From Clostridiales bacterium (GTDB taxonomy: Bacteria; Bacillota; Clostridia; Oscillospirales; Oscillospiraceae), in assembly GCA_003522945.1 (NCBI GenBank), contig DPHR01000074.1, positions 1 through 5,484 on the forward strand: DNA of 5,484 nucleotides, given 5' to 3'. Each line of letters opens with the position of its first letter. Positions within the stretch are counted from its first letter, which is position 1. Both the position numbers and the translations under genes were made by a program. The notes beneath the pieces are model-generated. The model saw nothing but the letters and a program-made list of their open reading frames with translations. It made no database searches and had not been told where the DNA came from. Positions 1-5,001 of this stretch are shown here, piece by piece.

Positions 1-12
1 TTTAATTAGGTT

Positions 13-204
13 TTAGTATAAAAACGCCGTGCGCGCCGCGACCATGCGCTTATCGTCGCCATGGCGTTTTCCGGACGCCGAGGGCGGCAGGAGATTGACA
101 TAGCCGCTGCGCGCAACGTCAAAGCTGTGGCGGCTTTCGCAGCGCCAGACGGTTTTCTCCCGCGCAAGCCTCCCGCCGCACACGGGACAGAGCAGATCAA
201 GCAT
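13..204 (-). pseudogene. rlmA: Truncated RlmA-type 23S rRNA (guanine-N1)-methyltransferase, N-terminal fragment
   Basis: This 63-codon reading frame matches the N-terminus of RlmA/RrmA enzymes, which methylate a guanine in the helix 35 region of 23S rRNA using S-adenosylmethionine. Visible are the zinc-binding set C6, C9, C22 and H26 (CPVCGG ... CESRH), the following FDVARSGYVNLLPP block, and the GDDKRMVAARTAFL segment that in full-length relatives leads into the catalytic domain. Full-length RlmA proteins are roughly 270 residues. Here the frame hits TAA just after AFLY, so the whole SAM-binding Rossmann domain is missing. The ATG at 202-204 is chosen because GGAGGG (211-216, minus strand) lies 6 bases upstream and homology begins there. 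Loss of similarity coincides with a sudden AT-rich stretch at about 1-25. An insertion, deletion or contig-edge artefact are all possible. The fragment should have no methyltransferase activity. Family recognition is confident; the cause of the break is unknown. Confidence 0.75.
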
Positions 205-234
205 AACAAGCCCTCCGATCGCGATAGTTTCTTT

Positions 235-263
235 ATTATACCGCGCCGGGACGCGCAGCGCAA
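235..263 (-). promoter_or_regulatory. Promoter of the truncated rlmA-like gene
   Basis: Read on the minus strand, TTGCGC (258-263) is followed after 17 bases by a perfect TATAAT (235-240). The ribosome binding site GGAGGG is at 211-216 and the ATG at 202-204. This is a good sigma-A-type match, so the broken gene still seems to be transcribed toward the left edge. Confidence 0.6.
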
Positions 264-293
264 AGAAAAAATTGGAATCCCGCGCGAAACGTG

Positions 294-321
294 TTGAATT
301 TATGGCGGAATCTGTTATAAT
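294..321 (+). promoter_or_regulatory. Promoter of the L,D-transpeptidase gene
   Basis: TTGAAT (294-299) and a perfect TATAAT (316-321) are separated by 16 bases, a good vegetative sigma-A match. Transcription would start near 328, giving a leader of about 48 bases. The leader contains a 6-bp GC hairpin (338-343 with 353-358) just before the ribosome binding site GGAGGA (365-370). Confidence 0.65.
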
Positions 322-375
322 TTCAGCAGAAGAGAACGCGCGGGACAAGACGCCGCGCTGGAGCGGAGGAAAAGC

Positions 376-2028
376 ATGAAAAAGCATCGCGCCCTTTGGG
401 TGATTATCATTGTGATTGTTGTGCTTGCAGCGGCTGCCGCAGGCGGTTGGTACTGGCTTTCGACCAAAGCAGCGCAGGCGGAGCAGGCGCACAGCACTGT
501 TTACGCACAGTATGCGTCCATGACTGCCGCCGTTGACAGTGTCACACTTACGGTAACGGAGGACGGTTCGCCGGTCAGCGAGTATGATTTACAGAAACTC
601 GGTCTGCGCGACGATCTGATGAATAAGGTCACAGCGCAGTTTTCTGAGACGGATCGTATGACAGCTGAGCAGTTTGCCGCGCTCGGCATCCGCGAAAAGC
701 TGAACTGGGCAAAAAACGCCCATCCCGCGCCTTATCCCTGCACCGTCAGCATGGAGCAATTTGACGCGGCAGCAGTTTTGGCCGACCTGCAGAGCATGAA
801 GCGCACGGCGGCGGAGAACGCCTATACTGTGCTGGAGGACGGCGTCTATACCGTCCACGCCGAGGTTCCCGGCAACGAACTGAATGAGCCGGCCGTTCTG
901 GACGGTCTGCGCGCGTCGGCCGCTTCGCTCGGCGTCACGGCGGACGGGCCGCAGGACGCGGCGTTTGAACTGACCTCGGTTGACTGCTACAAGCAGCCCG
1001 AGATTACGACTGCGACGCTGCGAGACACGCCGGACAGCCTGTTCCGCAAGGCGCTGGCAGAGCTTGAAATCAAGGTGACATTCAACGCAGATACCGCGCA
1101 GTATCTGCCGCACGGCGAGGAAACGCTCACAAGCCATGATCTGGCTTCCATCGTAGACCTGGACCCGGACGGAACAGTCACGGTTGACGAAAAGGTTCTG
1201 AGCGAAAAGGTTTCCAAGCTGGCCGAGGGCTACAGCAAGCAGGACGCGCCGTTCCTGTTCGATTCGTGGGTCAAGAGCCTGACGGAGATCAGGTTTATCA
1301 CCTGCGACTATCGGATCGACGTGCAGAGCCTGACGGAGCAGATCCGCACGCAGCTGCTGACGATGCAGCCCGGCTCCGTATCTGCCGAGGCCGTCTGCTA
1401 TGACAAGGACGGCAAGCCCTTCTCGCTGGGCGACAGCTATATCGAGGTCGACTTCGACAACCAGCAGATGACCTTTATCAAGGACGGCCGTCTGGTCGTC
1501 AACACCAATATCGTGACCGGCGCGCTCAACGGCCACCAGACCCCGACCGGCCTGTACGAGACGCACGGCAAGGAGCACGACGTCTGGCTCAAGGGTGACG
1601 ATTATCTCGTCTTCGTCAAATACTGGGTCAGCGTGGTCGGCGACATCATCGGCCTGCACGACGCATCGTGGCGGTCGAACTTCGGCGCAAGCTTCTATGT
1701 CTACGGCGGCTCCCACGGCTGCGTCAACACGCCGGAGCAGGCCATGGCCCTGATCTGGAACCTGGCCGAGGACGGAACCCCTGTTCTCATGCACGGCGCC
1801 AACGAGTGGTATGAACCGGCCAACGGAAACCCGCGCGAGACAAAGGATCCCGCGCGCGGCACGACCAGCAAGGTCACCGTCCCGAACGGCACGCGCGTGC
1901 TCGAACCCGGCAGCAGCCGCATCGAGATCCAGCCGGACGACGTCGTCCCCTTCGCGCTTCCGAAGGAAGCCGGACAGGACGAGGATCCCCCGACAAACAC
2001 CACGGACACCGCAAAGCCGGTATCCTGA
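376..2028 (+). CDS. Membrane-anchored L,D-transpeptidase (YkuD domain) with PG_binding_4-like region
   Basis: This 550-residue protein should form 3-3 peptidoglycan cross-links or attach stem peptides through an active-site cysteine, outside the membrane. A short basic N-terminus and one hydrophobic segment (about residues 7-28) act as a signal anchor. Residues about 50-340 resemble the YoaR/PG_binding_4-type region that precedes YkuD in clostridial enzymes. One example is AYTVLEDGVYTVHAEVPGNELN near 149-170, and a second, weaker repeat covers about 229-335. The YkuD domain spans about 354-474, with H428 in HDASWRSNFG and the SHGCVN signature at 446-451, where C449 is the nucleophile, so the catalytic set is intact. 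Residues 475-550 are a polar, Pro/Thr/Asp-rich tail with no recognised domain. The ATG is supported by GGAGGA (365-370) 5 bases upstream. The gene is monocistronic, with its own promoter and a strong terminator. The 5' third uses more A/T-ending codons than the 3' part. Catalytic class is confident; the exact cell-wall role is inferred. Confidence 0.93.
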   Translation: MKKHRALWVIIIVIVVLAAAAAGGWYWLSTKAAQAEQAHSTVYAQYASMTAAVDSVTLTVTEDGSPVSEYDLQKLGLRDDLMNKVTAQFSETDRMTAEQFAALGIREKLNWAKNAHPAPYPCTVSMEQFDAAAVLADLQSMKRTAAENAYTVLEDGVYTVHAEVPGNELNEPAVLDGLRASAASLGVTADGPQDAAFELTSVDCYKQPEITTATLRDTPDSLFRKALAELEIKVTFNADTAQYLPHGEETLTSHDLASIVDLDPDGTVTVDEKVLSEKVSKLAEGYSKQDAPFLFDSWVKSLTEIRFITCDYRIDVQSLTEQIRTQLLTMQPGSVSAEAVCYDKDGKPFSLGDSYIEVDFDNQQMTFIKDGRLVVNTNIVTGALNGHQTPTGLYETHGKEHDVWLKGDDYLVFVKYWVSVVGDIIGLHDASWRSNFGASFYVYGGSHGCVNTPEQAMALIWNLAEDGTPVLMHGANEWYEPANGNPRETKDPARGTTSKVTVPNGTRVLEPGSSRIEIQPDDVVPFALPKEAGQDEDPPTNTTDTAKPVS

Positions 2029-2031
2029 ACC

Positions 2032-2066
2032 AAACTGCCCCCGGCGAGGCTCGCCGGGGGCAGTTT
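2032..2066. terminator. Shared bidirectional intrinsic terminator
   Basis: A perfect 16-bp inverted repeat (2032-2047 with 2051-2066) encloses a 3-base loop (GGC). It lies 3 bases after the plus-strand transpeptidase stop and 9 bases beyond the minus-strand transporter stop. The stem ends in AAA/TTT on either side, so a short U-tract is made in both directions. With convergent genes on both sides, a bidirectional terminator is the natural reading. The U-tract is short, so efficiency is uncertain. Confidence 0.85.
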
Positions 2067-2075
2067 GCGTACCTG

Positions 2076-2999
2076 TCAGATATCGAATATGCCGATCATG
2101 ACGATGCCGATCACGACCAGCGCGATCATGACGTAATGCTTCCAGGAGAGCTTTTCCTTCAGGAAAATGCGGCTCCAGAGGACGGACGCGGCGCAGTAGG
2201 ACGAGATGATGGGGGCCGAGAGCGCAACGTGCGCCTCGTCGGCCAGCGCGTAGATATACGCGAACTGCCCCGCCGTCTCGAACAGCGCACCCGCATACTT
2301 GGGCGCTTCGGCCTTGAAGACGAGCTTGTCCTTTTTGATCACAACAACATAAATAAAGCAGATCACGGCGGCGGCGAGGAACGTCAGCTCATACGCGCAG
2401 TTGGCCGAATCCTCGTCCAGCGTGCGGAGCACGAGCGAGTCCGCAAACGTACCCGCCGCATCGAGCAGGCAGTACGCCAGCGGCAGGCACAGCGCCAGCC
2501 ACGACTTGGCGTATTTATAGTTGGAGCCCTCCTGCCGCTTTCTGCGCAGCTCGTCGTCCTCCGTCGACTCGACAATGCCGAGGCCGACCGCGCCGATGCA
2601 CACCAGCGCCACCGCGCCGATGACCAGATAGCGCATGGAGCCGGTAATGGACTCGTCCAGCGTCCCGGTGATCAGGCACAGGACCGCGACCAGCGCGCCG
2701 GAGGAATTGCAGATGGGGGACGAAATGGAAAGCTCAATGTACCGCAGGCCGACATAGCCCAGCGTCATGGAGCCGATGTACAGAAGCGATACGGGCAGAT
2801 AGGTCCAGATCACGTGCCATGTGACGACAGCCCCGCCGACGAAGATCTCATACGCCGCGTGAAGGCCCATCACAACGCCGACGGCAATGACCATCTTGAG
2901 CGGATTATATTTGTCCCGCCCGTCACGGCAGCCGATTTTCGAAAATAGATCCGAGCCGCTCCAGCAGAGCAGCGCAATAATTGCAAGCCAAAACCACAT
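2076..2999 (-). CDS. DMT-superfamily (EamA-like) membrane transporter
   Basis: This 307-residue, very hydrophobic protein has about ten predicted membrane segments in two halves, as in the drug/metabolite transporter superfamily. Segments lie near residues 2-18, 33-53, 64-82, 85-112, 123-143, 166-185, 203-221, 235-253, 259-280 and 287-305. A charged cytoplasmic-type loop (about 144-165, ESTEDDELRRKRQEG) divides the halves. Family-typical stretches are ELSISSPICNSSGALVAVLCLI in the first half and the C-terminal SAPIISSYCAASVLWSRIFLKEKLSWKHYVMIALVVIGI. The substrate cannot be told from sequence; relatives export amino acids, nucleotide derivatives or other metabolites. I prefer the ATG at 2997-2999 because membrane segment 1 begins there and GGAG (3009-3012) lies 9 bases upstream. 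A GTG at 3021-3023 (8 residues longer) with AAAGGA upstream is a real alternative. No clear promoter was found; the adjacent repeat element may supply one. Confidence 0.88.
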   Translation of the reverse strand: MWFWLAIIALLCWSGSDLFSKIGCRDGRDKYNPLKMVIAVGVVMGLHAAYEIFVGGAVVTWHVIWTYLPVSLLYIGSMTLGYVGLRYIELSISSPICNSSGALVAVLCLITGTLDESITGSMRYLVIGAVALVCIGAVGLGIVESTEDDELRRKRQEGSNYKYAKSWLALCLPLAYCLLDAAGTFADSLVLRTLDEDSANCAYELTFLAAAVICFIYVVVIKKDKLVFKAEAPKYAGALFETAGQFAYIYALADEAHVALSAPIISSYCAASVLWSRIFLKEKLSWKHYVMIALVVIGIVMIGIFDI

Positions 3000-3061
3000 A
3001 ATTGTTATCTCCGGCAGCGTCACCGCCGGTTCCTTTCTCTGAATAAATATCCTTCACCGCG

Positions 3062-3168
3062 TGTAGGGGCCGATGCCCACATCGGCCCGGCAGAATGCAC
3101 CGTTTTTACGGGAATCTACGGCGAATTCGCAACTTTCCAGTGGGCCGATGTGGGCATCGGCCCCTACA
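3062..3168. repeat. Composite inverted-repeat element (27-bp perfect arms, each itself a hairpin)
   Basis: The arms 3062-3088 and 3142-3168 are perfect 27-bp inverted copies that start with TGTAGGGG on their outer ends. Each arm also contains its own 9-bp hairpin: GGGCCGATG (3067-3075) with CATCGGCCC (3080-3088), and the mirror set 3142-3150 with 3155-3163, each with a 4-base loop. The 53-base centre holds a separate palindrome, GCGAATTCGC (3121-3130). No target-site duplication is evident and there is no coding sequence inside. The form resembles a dispersed MITE/REP-like intergenic element. It may also stop transcription from the upstream minus-strand operon. Dispersal in the genome is inference, since only one copy lies in this window. 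Confidence 0.85.
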
Positions 3169-3173
3169 TTGAG

Positions 3174-3189
3174 GTATGCAAGTGCATAC
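3174..3189. repeat. Small inverted repeat between operon end and composite repeat
   Basis: GTATGCA (3174-3180) and TGCATAC (3183-3189) are a perfect inverted pair 2 bases apart. As RNA it would be a 6-bp stem with a 4-base loop. It lies 15 bases after the stop of the PF06838-type gene and 5 bases from the composite repeat. No U-tract follows on the minus strand, so it is not a convincing terminator alone. Confidence 0.5.
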
Positions 3190-3204
3190 GGTTTTGCCTT
3201 CCTT

Positions 3205-4491
3205 TTATCCCGGCAGCTTCGCAAGGCCCGCGTCCATGAGCTTCTGCAGGCTCATCAGAATGCCGAGCTTTGCGTGGTACCACGTCAGGCCGCCCTGGAA
3301 ATAGACCGCGTATGGCTCGCGGATGGGGCCGTCGGCGGACAGCTCGATGGACGAGCCCTGCACGAACGCGCCCGCCGCCATCACGACCTCCGCGTCGTAG
3401 CCCGGCATGGCCCACGGGACGGGGGTCACATAGCTGTCGACCGGGGCCGCCGCCTGAATGCCGCGGCAGAAGGCCAGCATCCCCTCCGCCGAGCCAAGCT
3501 CGACGGCCTGAATGATATCGTGCCGCGATTCCGTCCCGTTCGGCACGACGCGGAAGCCCAGCCGCTCGTACACATTCGCGGCAAAAATCGCGCCCTTGAG
3601 CGCCCCGGAAACGACGTTCGGGGCCAGGAAGAAGCCCTCGTACAGACTGGGCAGCAAGCCGAGATTCGCGCCGACCTCCTGTCCGAGGCCGGGGGCCGAG
3701 AGACGGTAGGCGCAGCGCTCGACGCATTCCGCCGTGCCGCAGATATAGCCGCCGATGGGAGCCAGTCCGCCGCCGGGGTTTTTGATCAGGCTGCCGACGA
3801 TCATGTCCGCGCCCACGTCCGACGGCTCGGCCCGCTCGACAAATTCGCCGTAGCAGTTGTCGACCATGCACAGAACGTCCGGCCTGCACTGCTTGCAGAA
3901 CGCGATCAGCTCCCCGATCTGCGCGACGGAGAACGACGGCCTTGTCGCGTAGCCCTTCGAGCGCTGGATGGTGATGAGCTTTGTTTTGGGGCCGATCGCG
4001 GCGCGGATGCCGTCAAAATCGAACGTGCCGTCCGGCAGCAGGTCGACCTGCCGGTACTGCACGCCGTATTCCATCAGCGAACACTTGGACGGACGGATGC
4101 CGATGACCTCCTCCAGCGTGTCATACGGCGCGCCGTTCGGGCTTAAAAGCTCGTCGCCCGGCAGCAGATTCGCGCTCAGCGCGACGGCCAGCGCGTGCGT
4201 GCCGCAGGTGATCTGCGGGCGGACAAGCGCAGCTTCGGTATGGAAGCAGTCGGCATAGACCTTTTCTAGCACCTCGCGGCCCATATCGTCGTAGCCATAG
4301 CCCGTCGTGGCGGCGAAGCAGCCTGCCGAAAGCTTGTTTTTCTGCATGGCGGCAAGCACCTTTGTCTGGTTGTATTCCGCCGTCCGGTCAATGGCCTCAA
4401 AGCGGGGCCTCAGGCCGTCTAAAATCATTTCTCCGTATTCATATACCGCGCGGCTCACGCCGAGCGATTCATACATTGTCGTAAGTTCCAT
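3205..4491 (-). CDS. PLP-dependent methionine gamma-lyase-like protein (PF06838, 'aluminum resistance' family)
   Basis: This 428-residue protein belongs to the PF06838 family (Bacillus YnbB type), a branch of the fold-type I, Cys/Met-metabolism PLP enzymes. The cofactor lysine is very likely K237 in GSLIKNPGGGLAP. D211 in MVDNCYGEFVE is placed to pair with the PLP ring nitrogen. An ITCGTHALAVAL motif near 94-105 and SRHDIIQAVELG near 322-333 also fit the family. Length is full and no break is seen. The protein is cytosolic. The lyase label comes from homology; the real substrate of this family is not well established, so I would not assume methionine. The ATG at 4489-4491 begins 3 bases after the upstream gene's stop codon. 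GGAG lies inside the end of that gene, about 9 bases before the ATG, indicating translational coupling. M6 is a less likely start. Transcription comes from the promoter upstream of the regulator gene. Confidence 0.93.
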   Translation of the reverse strand: MELTTMYESLGVSRAVYEYGEMILDGLRPRFEAIDRTAEYNQTKVLAAMQKNKLSAGCFAATTGYGYDDMGREVLEKVYADCFHTEAALVRPQITCGTHALAVALSANLLPGDELLSPNGAPYDTLEEVIGIRPSKCSLMEYGVQYRQVDLLPDGTFDFDGIRAAIGPKTKLITIQRSKGYATRPSFSVAQIGELIAFCKQCRPDVLCMVDNCYGEFVERAEPSDVGADMIVGSLIKNPGGGLAPIGGYICGTAECVERCAYRLSAPGLGQEVGANLGLLPSLYEGFFLAPNVVSGALKGAIFAANVYERLGFRVVPNGTESRHDIIQAVELGSAEGMLAFCRGIQAAAPVDSYVTPVPWAMPGYDAEVVMAAGAFVQGSSIELSADGPIREPYAVYFQGGLTWYHAKLGILMSLQKLMDAGLAKLPG

Positions 4492-4494
4492 CCT

Positions 4495-4725
4495 CTATTT
4501 CTCCATTTTCCCGAAAATGTCATCTGCCGCGTCGCGCAGCACGTCCGGCTTGGTGACGATGATGCCCGTTTCCTCGTCTCCGAGAATGAGCAGCGTATCG
4601 CCGGGCTTTACGCCGAAGATCTGCCGCGCGTCCTTGGGGATGACGATCTGGCCCTTTTCGCCGACCTTGGCCGTGCCGAAAATATGCCGCTTCGCCTTGC
4701 CCAGAATATGCTTTCCGCCTGCCAC
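4495..4725 (-). CDS. AbrB/MazE/SpoVT-fold DNA-binding transcriptional regulator
   Basis: This 76-residue protein has one swapped-hairpin AbrB domain at about residues 16-60. The core, TAKVGEKGQIVIPKDARQIFGVKPGDTLLILGDE, carries the family's GQIVIPK and PGD signatures. A short basic N-terminal arm (GGKHILGKAKRHIFG) precedes it, and a short acidic or amphipathic tail (DVLRDAADDIFGKMEK) follows. Proteins of this class bind DNA as dimers or tetramers, as transition-state regulators or antitoxins. No toxin gene lies beside it: the next gene is a metabolic PLP enzyme, so a stand-alone or local regulator is more likely. The start is GTG at 4723-4725, with a near-perfect AAAGGAGG at 4733-4740 and 7 bases of spacing. 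It is the first gene of a two-gene operon and may regulate its own promoter, which is inference. Confidence 0.9.
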   Translation of the reverse strand: MAGGKHILGKAKRHIFGTAKVGEKGQIVIPKDARQIFGVKPGDTLLILGDEETGIIVTKPDVLRDAADDIFGKMEK

Positions 4726-4764
4726 GCACGAGCCTCCTTTGCAGGGTAATTTTCATACTTGTAT

Positions 4765-4793
4765 AACTTACAGCGCGTCTGTCCGTTTGTCAA
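4765..4793 (-). promoter_or_regulatory. Candidate promoter of the AbrB-fold regulator / PLP enzyme operon
   Basis: On the minus strand a perfect TTGACA (4788-4793) is followed after 17 bases by TAAGTT (4765-4770), a weak -10. A better -10, TATACA, sits further downstream but at a spacing of 22. Small repeats (ATAC-TT-GTAT at 4755-4764, and ACTT at 4757-4760 and 4766-4769) overlap the start region and could be an operator. The -35 is convincing; the -10 choice is not. Confidence 0.45.
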
Positions 4794-4920
4794 GCATGAG
4801 ACGGCGAAAGGCTCGAATATATCACGATTCATATATGCAATATGCGTTTTTATATCGATATATTTATATTGTTTTTTCCTGTTCAGAATCCGTCATTTTT
4901 CACATAAAATTCGAAAAAAC

Positions 4921-4948
4921 TTGATTTTTTCAAAAAGCCTGATATCGT
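4921..4948 (+). promoter_or_regulatory. Candidate promoter of the apbE-like gene
   Basis: TTGATT (4921-4926) and TATCGT (4943-4948) are 16 bases apart on the plus strand, 54 bases before the ATG at 5002. Each hexamer is a partial match. The region is AT-rich, so chance matches are likely and other -10 choices (for example GTATAT at 4947-4952) exist. A hairpin of A and T runs (4913-4919 with 4925-4931) overlaps the -35. Confidence 0.35.
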
Positions 4949-5001
4949 ATATGTCAGATGTGCCATGCGGATTTTATATGGCTGCGCAGAAAGGATACGG
5001 T

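Noticed and set aside
61..297. A 78-codon plus-strand frame over the rlmA fragment and promoters
   Set aside because: It is antisense to recognisable RlmA sequence and runs through both promoters, with no family resemblance.
589..1794. A 401-codon open frame antisense to the transpeptidase gene
   Set aside because: It lies wholly inside a strongly supported YkuD gene. Long antisense frames are expected where third positions are GC-rich. The translation is Arg/Val/Leu-rich with no recognisable domain, and no ribosome binding site supports it.
2136..2948. A 270-codon plus-strand frame over the transporter gene
   Set aside because: It mirrors the EamA gene. Its translation is rich in Arg, Gln and Asp, typical of a shadow of a hydrophobic protein, and resembles no family.
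3062..3168. CRISPR repeat pair
   Set aside because: There are only two copies, in inverted rather than direct orientation, with no further repeats and no cas genes.
3073..4146. A 357-codon plus-strand frame starting inside the composite repeat
   Set aside because: It overlaps the PF06838 gene in antisense, begins within the palindromic repeat, and has an Arg/Ala/Asp-rich shadow composition with no domain.
4495..4725. AbrB-fold protein as the antitoxin of a toxin-antitoxin pair
   Set aside because: No small toxin-like gene (MazF, PIN/VapC, etc.) is adjacent. The coupled downstream gene is a 428-residue PLP enzyme.
4307..4924. A 205-codon plus-strand frame spanning the regulator gene and the AT-rich spacer
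   Set aside because: It is antisense to both operon genes and its end translates AT-rich intergenic DNA. There is no ribosome binding site or family match.
4950..5001. FMN riboswitch upstream of the apbE-like gene
   Set aside because: The leader is short and lacks the conserved multi-stem RFN element sequence; I see no aptamer-like structure.
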